DNA of 64,000 nt from Agrobacterium leguminum (lineage in GTDB: Bacteria; Pseudomonadota; Alphaproteobacteria; Rhizobiales; Rhizobiaceae), in NCBI RefSeq assembly GCF_015704895.1, contig NZ_JADQWB010000021.1, positions 22,095-86,094 of the forward strand, written 5' to 3'. Of this stretch, positions 17,202 to 25,910 are shown in pieces (position 1 is the stretch's first letter; every line of letters starts with the position of its first letter). Position numbers and translations under genes: made by a program. The notes beneath the pieces were generated by a model. The model worked only from the letters and a program-made list of their open reading frames with translations, had not been told where the DNA came from and did no database searches.

Positions 17202-18449
17202 ATGGCGGCGGGTAAGAACTTGACGGTCAATGGCGACCGTCTGTGGGACAGTCTGATGGATATGGCGAAGATTGGCCCCGGCATTGCCGGCGGCAATAAT
17301 CGCCGCACGCTGACGGATGAGGATGCGGAAGGCCGCCGCCTGTTCCAGCGCTGGTGTGAAGCGGCCGGGCTGACGATGGGCGTCGACCGCATGGGCACCA
17401 TGTTCGCCACCCGCCCCGGCGAGGACCCGGACGCGCTTCCCGTTTATATCGGCAGCCATCTCGACACACAGCCGACCGGCGGCAAGTTCGATGGCGTGCT
17501 CGGCGTGCTGGCCGGGCTGGAGGTGGTGCGCAGCCTGAACGACCTCAACATCAAAACCAAACACCCGATCACGGTCACCAACTGGTCAAACGAGGAAGGC
17601 GCGCGCTTCGCGCCGGCCATGCTGGCCTCCGGCGTCTTCGCCGGCATTCACGATCTCGATTATGCCTACAGCCGTACCGATACCGACGGCAAGACCTATG
17701 GCGAAGAGCTGAAACGCATCGGCTGGCTGGGCGAGGAAGAGGTGGGCGCGCGCAAAATGCACGCCTATTTCGAATATCACATCGAACAGGGGCCGATCCT
17801 GGAAGCGGAAAGCAAACAGATCGGCGTCGTCACCCATTGCCAGGGCCTGTGGTGGCTGGAAGTGACGCTAACCGGCAAGGAAGCCCATACCGGCTCCACC
17901 CCGATGGCCATGCGCGTCAATGCCGGCTTAGCTGCCGCCCGCATTCTCGAAAAGGTGCAGGAAGTGGCCATGGCCCACCAGCCGGGCGCCGTCGCCGGCG
18001 TCGGCCAGATGATCTTAACGCCTAATTCCCGCAACGTGCTGCCTGGCAAGGTGGTCTTCACCATCGACCTCAGAACCCCCTCACAGGCGAAACTCGACAG
18101 CATGCGCGCCATCTTCGAACGCGAGGTGCCGCAGATCGCCGAAGAACTCGGCGTCGGCTGCTCGATCGAGGCCATCGGCCATTTCGATCCCGTCACCTTC
18201 GATCCGGTTCTAGTGGGCCGCGTGCGCTCTGCCGCCGAAAAACTCGGCTACAGCCACATGGACATCATCTCCGGCGCCGGCCACGATGCCTGCTGGACGG
18301 CACGGGTCGCCCCCTCCACCATGATCTTCTGCCCCTGCGTGGACGGGCTTTCCCACAATGAGGCCGAGGAGATTTCGCCGGAATGGGCTGCTGCCGGCTG
18401 CGACGTGCTGCTGCATGCGGTGCTGGAGACTGCGGAGATCGTGGAATGA
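17202..18449 (+). CDS. Beta-ureidopropionase / N-carbamoyl-beta-alanine amidohydrolase (M20 family)
   Basis: 415 residues of the M20 HyuC/AmaB type. Metal-site motifs are visible: YIGSHLDTQPTGGKFDG with His and Asp, WSNEEGARF with the Glu pair, YFEYHIEQGPILE, and GAGHDACW near the C-terminus. It hydrolyses N-carbamoyl-beta-alanine (or the methylated form from thymine) to beta-alanine, CO2 and ammonia, the last step of reductive pyrimidine breakdown. The operon position, just after the RutR-type regulator and overlapping the dihydropyrimidinase gene by ATGA, supports this over other N-carbamoyl amidohydrolases. Confidence 0.9.
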   Translation: MAAGKNLTVNGDRLWDSLMDMAKIGPGIAGGNNRRTLTDEDAEGRRLFQRWCEAAGLTMGVDRMGTMFATRPGEDPDALPVYIGSHLDTQPTGGKFDGVLGVLAGLEVVRSLNDLNIKTKHPITVTNWSNEEGARFAPAMLASGVFAGIHDLDYAYSRTDTDGKTYGEELKRIGWLGEEEVGARKMHAYFEYHIEQGPILEAESKQIGVVTHCQGLWWLEVTLTGKEAHTGSTPMAMRVNAGLAAARILEKVQEVAMAHQPGAVAGVGQMILTPNSRNVLPGKVVFTIDLRTPSQAKLDSMRAIFEREVPQIAEELGVGCSIEAIGHFDPVTFDPVLVGRVRSAAEKLGYSHMDIISGAGHDACWTARVAPSTMIFCPCVDGLSHNEAEEISPEWAAAGCDVLLHAVLETAEIVE

Positions 18450-19903
18450 CCGCCACCATCATCAAGAACGGCACCATCGTCACCGCCGACCTCACCTATA
18501 AGGCCGATGTGAAGATCGAAGGCGGCAGGATCACCGAGATCGGGCCCGATCTGACGGGCGGCACGGTACTCGATGCCACCGGATGTTATGTCATGCCCGG
18601 CGGCATCGATCCGCATGTGCATCTGGAAATGCCCTTCATGGGCACCTATTCCGCCGATGACTTCGAGAGCGGCACGCGCGCGGCGCTTGCCGGCGGCACC
18701 ACCATGGTGGTGGATTTCTGCCTGCCGGAGCCCGGCCAGTCGCTTCTTGATGCCCTGCAGCGATGGGACAACAAAGCGACGCGCGCCAATTGCGATTATT
18801 CCTTCCACATGGCCGTCACCTGGTGGGGCGAGCAGGTCTTCAACGAGATGAAGACGGTGGTTCGGGAAAAGGGCATCAACTCCTTCAAGCACTTCATGGC
18901 CTATAAGGGCGCGCTGATGGTGAATGACGACGAGATGTTCGCCTCCTTCTCGCGCTGCGCCGAGCTTGGCGCCATCCCCTTCGTGCATGCGGAAAACGGC
19001 GATATCGTCGCACAGATGCAGGAAAAACTGATGGCGGAAGGCAATGTCGGGCCGGAGGCGCATGCCTATTCCCGCCCGCCCTCGGTGGAAGGCGAGGCCA
19101 CCAACCGCGCCATCATCATCGCCGATATGGCCGGCGCACCACTTTATGTCGTCCACACCTCCTGCGAACAGGCGCATGAGGCGATCCGCCGCGCCCGGCA
19201 AAACGGCATGCGGGTCTATGGCGAACCGCTGATCCAGCACCTGATCCTCGATGAAAGCGAATATGCCAATGCCGACTGGGATCACGCCGCCCGCCGGGTG
19301 ATGTCGCCGCCCTTTCGCAACCGGCAGCATCAGGACAGCCTCTGGGCGGGCCTCGCCTCCGGTTCGCTGCAATGCGTGGCGACCGACCATTGCGCCTTCA
19401 CCACCGAGCAGAAACGTTTCGGCCTTGGCGATTTCCGCAGGATTCCGAACGGCACCGGCGGGCTGGAAGATCGCATGCCGCTGCTCTGGACCCATGGCGT
19501 GGCGACCGGCCGGCTGACGATGAACGAATTCGTCGCCGTCACCTCCACCAACATCGCCAAGATTCTCAACATCTATCCCAGAAAGGGCGCGATCCTCGTC
19601 GGCAGCGATGCCGATATCGTCGTCTGGGATCCGGCGCTGGAAAAGACCATCAGCGCGGCGAGCCAGCAATCGGCCATCGATTACAACGTGTTCGAAGGGC
19701 AGAAGGTCAAAGGCCTGCCGCGCTACACCCTGTCGCGCGGTCTCGTCAGCATCGAGGAGGCCACCATCGAAACGCAGCCGGGCCACGGCCAGTTCATCGC
19801 CCGCGATCCTTATCCGGCCGTCAGCCGGGCGCTTTCCACCTGGAAGGAACTCGTCGCGCCGCGCAAGGTGGAGCGCAGCGGCATCCCGGCATCGGGTGTA
19901 TGA
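18446..19903 (+). CDS. Dihydropyrimidinase (D-hydantoinase)
   Basis: 485 residues from the ATG at 18446, overlapping the previous stop. The cyclic amidohydrolase pattern is plain: PGGIDPHVHLEMPFMG with the first zinc histidines, a lysine likely carbamylated in SFKHFMAYKG, IPFVHAENGD, YVVHTSCEQAHEAI, and VATDHCAFTTEQK with the catalytic Asp. It opens dihydrouracil or dihydrothymine to the N-carbamoyl amino acid used by the enzyme encoded upstream. The first enzyme of the pathway, dihydropyrimidine dehydrogenase, is not in this window. Confidence 0.94.
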   Translation: MTATIIKNGTIVTADLTYKADVKIEGGRITEIGPDLTGGTVLDATGCYVMPGGIDPHVHLEMPFMGTYSADDFESGTRAALAGGTTMVVDFCLPEPGQSLLDALQRWDNKATRANCDYSFHMAVTWWGEQVFNEMKTVVREKGINSFKHFMAYKGALMVNDDEMFASFSRCAELGAIPFVHAENGDIVAQMQEKLMAEGNVGPEAHAYSRPPSVEGEATNRAIIIADMAGAPLYVVHTSCEQAHEAIRRARQNGMRVYGEPLIQHLILDESEYANADWDHAARRVMSPPFRNRQHQDSLWAGLASGSLQCVATDHCAFTTEQKRFGLGDFRRIPNGTGGLEDRMPLLWTHGVATGRLTMNEFVAVTSTNIAKILNIYPRKGAILVGSDADIVVWDPALEKTISAASQQSAIDYNVFEGQKVKGLPRYTLSRGLVSIEEATIETQPGHGQFIARDPYPAVSRALSTWKELVAPRKVERSGIPASGV

Positions 19904-20343
19904 CCGTGAGCGCCGGGCCGAAACGCGAAATCGTCATCGCCGCAGCCGTTCTCCTCAATGAGCGACGGCAGATGCTTGTCGTGCGCAAGCGCGGCACCAC
20001 GCAATTCATGCAGCCGGGCGGCAAGATCGATCCGGGCGAAACGCCGGAACAGGCACTTCACCGCGAACTTGCCGAGGAAATCGGCCTGACACTTCCCGAA
20101 AATGCCGCCCGTTATGAAGGCGTCTTTCGCGAGGAGGCCGCCAATGAGACGGGGGCCGACGTTGTCGCCCATACATTCATCGCCAAACTTCAGACAGAGG
20201 TCGCCCCGCAGGCGGAAATAGAGGAAGTGCGCTGGCTCGATCTCGACCGCCACACCGGCATAACGATCGCAAGGCTTACGGAAACCCAAATGCTGCCGCT
20301 GGCGCGCGCGGCCCTGACGGAAAGCGAAACCAAGCCCAGATGA
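19900..20343 (+). CDS. Nudix hydrolase in pyrimidine operon
   Basis: 147 residues from the ATG overlapping the dihydropyrimidinase stop. The Nudix box is perfect: GKIDPGETPEQALHRELAEE followed by IGL, with the G, the REL and the EE metal-binding residues in place. Nudix enzymes split nucleoside diphosphates linked to another moiety. Here it is locked into the operon by overlaps on both sides. A house-cleaning role on a pyrimidine nucleotide or related compound is plausible but unproven. Confidence 0.88.
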   Translation: MTVSAGPKREIVIAAAVLLNERRQMLVVRKRGTTQFMQPGGKIDPGETPEQALHRELAEEIGLTLPENAARYEGVFREEAANETGADVVAHTFIAKLQTEVAPQAEIEEVRWLDLDRHTGITIARLTETQMLPLARAALTESETKPR

Positions 20344-21134
20344 ACCAGGCCTCCCCCTATTCCGTCGTTTCAGCCAGAAATCTCGGCCTCACCTTTGAAA
20401 CGGGCGATGGCCCGGTGCACGCACTCTCCAATGTCGACCTGGAGGTCGGCAAGGGCGATTTCGTCTCCTTCATCGGCCCTTCCGGCTGCGGCAAGACCAC
20501 CTTTCTGCGGGTCATCGCCGATCTGGAAAAGCACACATCCGGCGACATCACCGTCAACGGCACGACGCCGGAAAACGCCCGCCGGGACCGCTCTTACGGT
20601 TACGTTTTTCAGGCCGCCGCCCTTTATCCCTGGCGCAGCATCGAAAAGAACATTGCGCTACCGCTCGAAATCATGGGCTATACCAAGGCCGAGCAGCGCG
20701 AGCGCATCGAGCGCACGCTCGATCTCGTCAACCTCAACGGTTTCGGCAAGAAATATCCATGGCAACTGTCCGGCGGCATGCAGCAGCGCGCCTCCATCGC
20801 CCGCGCACTCGCCTTCGATGCCGACCTGCTGTTGATGGACGAGCCCTTCGGCGCGCTGGACGAGATCGTTCGCGATCACCTCAACGAACAGCTTCTGAAA
20901 CTCTGGGATACGACCGGCAAGACCATCTGCTTCGTCACCCATTCCATTCCCGAAGCGGTCTATCTCTCGACCAAGATCGTCGTCATGTCGCCCCGGCCGG
21001 GCCGGGTGACGGATGTGATCACATCGACGCTGCCACGGGAAAGGCCGCTCGAGATTCGCGAGACACCGGAATTTCTGGCGATTGCGCATCGGGTGCGTGA
21101 GGGGTTGAAGGCGGGGCATAGCTATGAGGGGTGA
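20340..21134 (+). CDS. ABC transporter ATP-binding protein (nitrate/sulfonate/thiamine-precursor type)
   Basis: 264 residues with Walker A GPSGCGKTT, signature LSGGMQQRASIARALA, Walker B LLLMDEPFGALDEI and the H-loop VTHSIPEAV. These are typical of the SsuB/TauB/ThiZ group. The ATG overlaps the Nudix stop. It energises the importer formed with the two permeases and the binding protein encoded downstream. A 156-bp palindromic repeat separates it from the first permease gene without breaking the operon order. Confidence 0.92.
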   Translation: MNQASPYSVVSARNLGLTFETGDGPVHALSNVDLEVGKGDFVSFIGPSGCGKTTFLRVIADLEKHTSGDITVNGTTPENARRDRSYGYVFQAAALYPWRSIEKNIALPLEIMGYTKAEQRERIERTLDLVNLNGFGKKYPWQLSGGMQQRASIARALAFDADLLLMDEPFGALDEIVRDHLNEQLLKLWDTTGKTICFVTHSIPEAVYLSTKIVVMSPRPGRVTDVITSTLPRERPLEIRETPEFLAIAHRVREGLKAGHSYEG

Positions 21135-21165
21135 GGCTGGAAAAGACGCCGTTGCGGCAAGCGTT

Positions 21166-21321
21166 ACCCCCCTCTGCCCTGCCGGGCATCTCCCCCACAA
21201 GGGGGGAGATCGACCTGCGGCGAGGTATCGCCCATCTCGAGGCTTGAGGGCAAAACGGCGAGCGAGCCTCCTGCTGATCTCCCCCCTTGTGGGGGAGATG
21301 TCCGGCAGGACAGAGGGGGGT
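21166..21321. repeat. RIME-like palindromic repeat, type A
   Basis: The left arm begins ACCCCCCTCTGCCCTGCCGG and the right arm ends CCGGCAGGACAGAGGGGGGT, nearly perfect complements. Each arm also contains a small inner hairpin (CTCCCCC...GGGGGGAG). The same element occurs at 42588, 46368 and 63825. Here it sits inside the pyrimidine-import operon. Confidence 0.85.
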
Positions 21322-21371
21322 AAACCGCACCCTCGGAGCAAACGTAACCCCCACCCACCGAGGGCACCGCA

Positions 21372-22247
21372 ATGACCCTCCTCCGCCACCGCATCCTCCC
21401 CATCCTCACCGTCCTCCTCGCCATCCTCATCCTCTGGCACCTCGCGGTCGTCTACCTCAACATGCCATTCGCCCGCGACCAGGCCACCCGCGCCGGTCAA
21501 ACGCCGGGCTTCTTCGAACTCCTGCCGCAAACCTTCGCCCAGGAACGCCCGGTTCTCCCCGCCCCGCACCAGATTGCCGCCGAACTGTGGGACACCACGG
21601 TCAACAAGGCCATCACCTCCAAACGCAGCCTCATCTATCACGCCGGCGTCACGCTTTCGGCCACGCTACTCGGTTTCGCCATCGGTGCGGCGCTCGGCAT
21701 CCTGCTTGCCGTCGCCATCGTGCATAACCGCGCCATGGACCGCTCCGTCATGCCGTGGATCATCGCCAGCCAGACCATTCCGATCCTCGCCGTCGCGCCG
21801 ATGATCATCGTCGTCCTGAATTCCATCGGCATTTCCGGGCTGCTGCCGAAGGCGCTGATCTCCACCTATCTTTCCTTCTTCCCCATCGTCGTCGGCATGG
21901 TGAAGGGCCTCAGAAGCCCGGAGACGATCCAGCTCGACCTGATGCACACCTATAATGCCTCGCCCGGCCAGATATTCTGGAAGCTGCGCTGGCCCGCAGC
22001 CCTGCCCTATCTCTTCACCTCGCTGAAGATCGCCGTCGCCATCGCGCTGGTCGGCGCCATCGTCGGTGAATTGCCGACAGGCGCCGTTGCCGGGCTCGGC
22101 GCGCGCCTGCTTTCCGGCTCCTATTACGGCCAGACGGTGCAGATATGGGCGGCGCTGTTCATGGCCGCCGGTGTGGCTGCCCTTCTGGTGTCCATCATCG
22201 GCATCGCCCATGCCGCCGTCCTCAAGAGAATGGGAGCCCGGCCATGA
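21372..22247 (+). CDS. ABC transporter permease 1 (pyrimidine-type importer)
   Basis: 291 residues: an N-terminal membrane helix (ILPILTVLLAILILWHLAVV), a periplasmic stretch of about 60 residues, then about five further helices. The coupling-loop region SPETIQLDLMHTYNASPGQI is of the SsuC/TauC/ThiX family. It is one half of a heterodimeric channel with the next gene product, whose start overlaps this stop (ATGA). Confidence 0.88.
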   Translation: MTLLRHRILPILTVLLAILILWHLAVVYLNMPFARDQATRAGQTPGFFELLPQTFAQERPVLPAPHQIAAELWDTTVNKAITSKRSLIYHAGVTLSATLLGFAIGAALGILLAVAIVHNRAMDRSVMPWIIASQTIPILAVAPMIIVVLNSIGISGLLPKALISTYLSFFPIVVGMVKGLRSPETIQLDLMHTYNASPGQIFWKLRWPAALPYLFTSLKIAVAIALVGAIVGELPTGAVAGLGARLLSGSYYGQTVQIWAALFMAAGVAALLVSIIGIAHAAVLKRMGARP

Positions 22248-23116
22248 CCCATCCCGGCTGGTTTTTCGGCGCGATCCTGTTCTGGCTTGCCGCCTGGGCC
22301 TTCAACGAATGGCTGGTGCGCCGCCGTTTCTCCACACCAGCGGCAAAACGTATCGGCCGCATCGCCGTGCCGCTCCTCTTCGGACTGGCGATCCTCGCAC
22401 TCTGGGAAGGCGTGGTGCGCGGTTTCTCCGTGCCGCCCATCCTGCTGCCGGCCCCAAGCGCCATCCTCGCACGGCTCGCCGGCTCCCTGCCGATCCTCTG
22501 GGCCGATTTCCGCCAGACCTTCATCAAATCGGTGCTGACGGGTTATGTGCTGGGCTGCGGCCTCGGTTTCCTCGTCGCCATTCTCATCGACCGCTCGCCT
22601 TTCCTGCAGCGCGGGCTGCTGCCCATCGGCAATTTCGTCTCGGCTCTGCCGGTCGTCGGCGTAGCACCGATCATGGTCATGTGGTTCGGCTTCGACTGGC
22701 AGTCGAAAGTCGCCGTCGTCGTCATCATGACCTTCTTCCCCATGCTGGTGAACACGGTGCAGGGGCTTGCCGCTTCCAGCCACATGGAGCGCGACCTGAT
22801 GCGCACCTATGCCGCCGGCTGGTGGCAGACATTGGTGAAGCTGCGCCTGCCCGCCGCCTGGCCCTTCATCTTCAACGCGCTGAAGATCAATTCCACGCTG
22901 GCGCTGATCGGCGCCATCGTCGCGGAGTTTTTCGGCACGCCCATCGTCGGCATGGGTTTCCGCATCTCGGCGGAAATGGGCCGTAGCAATGTCGATATGG
23001 TCTGGGCCGAAATCGCGGTCGCCGCGCTCGCCGGCTCCGGCTTTTATGGTCTCGTGGCGCTCGCGGAGCGGGCCGTCACCTTCTGGCATCCGTCCGTCCG
23101 TGGGGGACGAACGTAA
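22244..23116 (+). CDS. ABC transporter permease 2 (pyrimidine-type importer)
   Basis: 290 residues from the ATG at 22244, overlapping the previous stop. It has two N-terminal helices, then the standard permease core with RDLMRTYAAGWWQTLVKLRL as the coupling loop. It differs enough from permease 1 to indicate two distinct subunits. The proline- and serine-rich loop VPPILLPAPSAILARL before the core is common in this family. Confidence 0.88.
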   Translation: MTHPGWFFGAILFWLAAWAFNEWLVRRRFSTPAAKRIGRIAVPLLFGLAILALWEGVVRGFSVPPILLPAPSAILARLAGSLPILWADFRQTFIKSVLTGYVLGCGLGFLVAILIDRSPFLQRGLLPIGNFVSALPVVGVAPIMVMWFGFDWQSKVAVVVIMTFFPMLVNTVQGLAASSHMERDLMRTYAAGWWQTLVKLRLPAAWPFIFNALKINSTLALIGAIVAEFFGTPIVGMGFRISAEMGRSNVDMVWAEIAVAALAGSGFYGLVALAERAVTFWHPSVRGGRT

Positions 23117-23136
23117 TAATGAAAAAGGGAACAGCG

Positions 23137-24129
23137 ATGAAAATGAAACTTGCATCCATGCTTCTTGCCGGCGCATCACTCCTGACCGCTTTCGGAGCGC
23201 AGGCCGCCGACAAGATCACCCTGCAGCTGAAATGGGTCACCCAGGCGCAGTTCGCCGGATATTACGTGGCCAAGGACAAGGGTTTTTACGAAGCCGAAGG
23301 CCTCGATGTCGACATCAAGCCCGGCGGCCCGGACATTGCACCGGCGCAGGTTCTGGCCGGCGGCGGTGCTGACGTCATCGTCGACTGGATGCCATCCGCA
23401 CTCGCCACCCGCGAAAAGGGCGTGCCGCTGGTCAATATCGCCCAACCGTTCAAATCGTCAGGCATGATGCTGACCTGCCTGAAAGAAACCGGCATCACCA
23501 AGCCGGAGGATTTCAAGGGCAAGACGCTGGGCGTCTGGTTCTTCGGCAATGAATATCCGTTCCTGTCGTGGATGGCGCACCTGAAAATCCCGACCACCGG
23601 TGGGGCGGACGGCGTGACCGTTCTGAAACAGGGCTTCAATGTCGATCCACTGCTGCAGAAACAGGCCGCCTGCATTTCCACCATGACCTATAATGAATAT
23701 TGGCAGGTCATCGATGCCGGCATCAAGCCGGAGGAACTCGTCACCTTCAAATACGAGGCGGAAGGCGTGGCGACGCTGGAAGACGGGCTTTACGTTCTGG
23801 AAGACAAGCTGAAGGACGCCAAGTTCAAGGAAGACATGGTCAAATTCGTCCGCGCTTCGATGAAGGGCTGGAAATGGGCGGAAGAAAACCCGGACGATGC
23901 CGCCGGCATCGTGCTGGAAAACGACGCCTCCGGCGCCCAGACCGAAAAACACCAGAAGCGCATGATGGGCGAAGTGGCAAAACTCACCGCCGGCTCGAAG
24001 GGCGCACTCGACAAGGCGGACTATGACCGTACCGTCAAGACGCTGCTGGGCGGCGGTTCCGATCCGGTCATCACCAAGGAACCGACTGGCGCCTTCACCA
24101 CCGAAATCACCGATGCGGCGCTGAAATAG
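23137..24129 (+). CDS. NMT1/THI5-like periplasmic binding protein
   Basis: 330 residues from the ATG at 23137, which has AGGGA 7 bp upstream. A signal peptide (MKMKLASMLLAGASLLTAFG, cleavage after AQA) is followed by LQLKWVTQAQFAGYYVAKDK, the signature opening of the NMT1/THI5 group that binds pyrimidines such as thiamine precursors. Last in an operon with pyrimidine-degrading enzymes, it most likely captures a pyrimidine, dihydropyrimidine or ureide. A hairpin follows the stop. Confidence 0.9.
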   Translation: MKMKLASMLLAGASLLTAFGAQAADKITLQLKWVTQAQFAGYYVAKDKGFYEAEGLDVDIKPGGPDIAPAQVLAGGGADVIVDWMPSALATREKGVPLVNIAQPFKSSGMMLTCLKETGITKPEDFKGKTLGVWFFGNEYPFLSWMAHLKIPTTGGADGVTVLKQGFNVDPLLQKQAACISTMTYNEYWQVIDAGIKPEELVTFKYEAEGVATLEDGLYVLEDKLKDAKFKEDMVKFVRASMKGWKWAEENPDDAAGIVLENDASGAQTEKHQKRMMGEVAKLTAGSKGALDKADYDRTVKTLLGGGSDPVITKEPTGAFTTEITDAALK

Positions 24130-24149
24130 TCGGACCGACCGCCAAATCA

Positions 24150-24178
24150 CCGAACGCGCGGTATTTCCGCGCGTTCGG
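24150..24178 (+). terminator. Hairpin at end of pyrimidine operon
   Basis: CCGAACGCGCGG and CCGCGCGTTCGG form a perfect 12-bp stem around TATTT, 20 bp after the binding-protein stop. A weak T-containing stretch follows. Confidence 0.65.
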
Positions 24179-24206
24179 ATTCACGAAGAAAATTTAAGAC
24201 CTCTCC

Positions 24207-24323
24207 TCCGTCATGCCGGACTAGATCCGGCATCCAGCCACGGCGCGTCTGCGCCGTGAAAAGAGTCTCTCGCGATCAAGGACTTGATCGCGCTGGACCC
24301 CGGATCTAGTCCGGGGTGACGGT
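24207..24323. repeat. Palindromic repeat, type C (full copy)
   Basis: This starts with CTCCGTCATGCCGGACTAGA and ends with GATCTAGTCCGGGGTGACGG, so the ends are inverted complements. An inner hairpin is CACGGCGCGTCTGCGCCGTG. A shorter version lies at 33357-33440. Confidence 0.7.
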
Positions 24324-24703
24324 ATGCGGATGATACGTTTTGCCAAAACGCACAGATTTTGCGAAACTTTACGAACAATGCGAACATGCACTCCACTGGT
24401 AACCCATTTGACGAATTACAATATCCCGACCTATACAAAAATGTATATCAACCATCGCGGCTATGCGGATTGATTTGTACGACAACAAGAATTACAGTCC
24501 CGCCCACAAGACTGCCAAATTTGATCTTGTAAAATAAGCACAGGGCAAAGGTGCTTAAGATTCGCGTTGAGGGGCGTTTGAATCGGGAGGATCGAAAAGG
24601 AAGTATTGTGATCCCTTGTTTCACATTCGCTATCGCATGACCTTTTAAAAATGAGCCCTGGGGCTGCAGGACATGCGATCGGATATTGCGCGAGCCAAGA
24701 CAC
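24324..24703. other. Leader and promoter region of RND operon
   Basis: There is no convincing gene in this stretch. It has a promoter-like hexamer pair with an overlapping palindrome (24408-24447) and then about 250 bp of leader before the adaptor gene. Short in-frame stretches on both strands lack ribosome sites or family features. Confidence 0.5.
24408..24447 (+). promoter_or_regulatory. Candidate promoter with overlapping operator for RND operon
   Basis: TTGACG at 24408 and TATACA at 24432 are near-consensus -35 and -10 boxes with an 18-bp spacer. The -10 box is also the left arm of TATACA-AAAA-TGTATA (24432-24447), a perfect inverted repeat. A repressor bound there would block RNA polymerase. 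The regulator is not encoded next to the operon. Confidence 0.5.
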
Positions 24704-25897
24704 ATGCAGCATAAAGTCACGTTTAACCGCTTTGTATTCCTTCTTCTTTCCGCAACGGCGCTTCCCCTCTCCGCAGCCGCCGAGGGAGAGGCGCAGGCGC
24801 CGGTCAAACAGCAGAACCTGCCTTCCATCATCGTCGCCCATGCGGCAAAACGCGATCTCGTGGACCGCATCATCGCCACCGGCACGATCCGCCCCGTGGA
24901 CGAGATCTACGTCCAGCCGCTGGTCGACGGCCTGTCGATCGACACGCTGAACGCCGATATCGGCGACCGGGTGGAAGCGAATGCGGTTCTGGCCGTGCTG
25001 TCCTCCGACAGCCTCGTGCTGCAAAAGAGCCAGCTTGAGGCCAACAAGGCCAAGGCCGAAGCCTCCGTCACCCAGTCGAAGGCGCAGGTGCTGGAAGCGC
25101 AGGCCAATCTCAATGACGCCCTTCGCCAGCGCGACCGCGCCGCCAAGCTCGGCCAGAGCGGCTCCGGCTCCGTCTCCGAGACGGAAAAGACCGAAGCGGC
25201 CGCTCAGGTGGCGCAGGCCCGCCTCGATGCGGCCAAACAGGCCGTTTCCGCCGGCGAAGCCGACATCAAGGTCGTCGACGCGCAGATCGATGACATCGAT
25301 CTGAAGCTGACGCGCACCGGCGTGAAAACCCCGGTCGCCGGCATCGTATCCGCCAAGAACGCCAAGGTTGGCGCAATCGCCAGCGGTGCGGGAAATCCGC
25401 TGTTCACCGTCATCAAGGACGGCGCGATAGAACTCGTCGCCGATCTCTCCGAGACCGATATCCAGAAGGTCAAGGCAGGCCAGAAAGCCTATTTGACGGT
25501 TGCCGGCGGAGCTGAGAAAATAGAGGGCAAGGTGCGCCTCGTTTCACCCACCGTCGACCCGACGACGCGCCTCGGCTCCGTGCATGTGGTTCTGCCGACC
25601 GACAGCCCGGCGCGTTCCGGCATGTATGCCAGCGCGGCGATCATCGTCGAGGAGACGAATGCGCTCGCTTTGCCGCTGTCGGCCGTCACCTCCGGGCGTG
25701 AAGGCTCGACCACCCGCAAGGTGGAAGGCGACGTCGTCAAGCAGGTGAAGATCGAGACCGGCATCGAAGACGGCGGTTTTATCGAGATTGTCAGCGGTCT
25801 TGCCGCTGGAGACAAGGTTGTCGAGAAAGCTGGAGCATTCGTGCGTGATGGTGACCGGATAAGACCGGTGGAAGCCCAGACGGCTGCGTCCAACTGA
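24704..25897 (+). CDS. RND efflux periplasmic adaptor (MFP)
   Basis: 397 residues from the ATG at 24704; a TTG at 24686 is in frame. A signal peptide runs to about residue 27. A lipoyl half-motif near residue 70 precedes an alanine-rich coiled-coil hairpin (about residues 105-190). GVKTPVAGIVSAKNAKVGAI is the second lipoyl half, and a beta-barrel part follows. It bridges the inner-membrane pump encoded 13 bp downstream to an outer-membrane channel. No outer-membrane factor gene is in the operon, so a shared TolC-like channel is expected. Confidence 0.9.
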   Translation: MQHKVTFNRFVFLLLSATALPLSAAAEGEAQAPVKQQNLPSIIVAHAAKRDLVDRIIATGTIRPVDEIYVQPLVDGLSIDTLNADIGDRVEANAVLAVLSSDSLVLQKSQLEANKAKAEASVTQSKAQVLEAQANLNDALRQRDRAAKLGQSGSGSVSETEKTEAAAQVAQARLDAAKQAVSAGEADIKVVDAQIDDIDLKLTRTGVKTPVAGIVSAKNAKVGAIASGAGNPLFTVIKDGAIELVADLSETDIQKVKAGQKAYLTVAGGAEKIEGKVRLVSPTVDPTTRLGSVHVVLPTDSPARSGMYASAAIIVEETNALALPLSAVTSGREGSTTRKVEGDVVKQVKIETGIEDGGFIEIVSGLAAGDKVVEKAGAFVRDGDRIRPVEAQTAASN

Positions 25898-25910
25898 CTG
25901 AGGGAATGAG

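Noticed and set aside
18248..19786. Long open frame antisense to dihydropyrimidinase
   Set aside because: Same reason: sense strand has zinc-site motifs and an operon fit.
24211..24438. Short open frame across the type C repeat
   Set aside because: Most of it is repeat sequence that is non-coding at the other copy.
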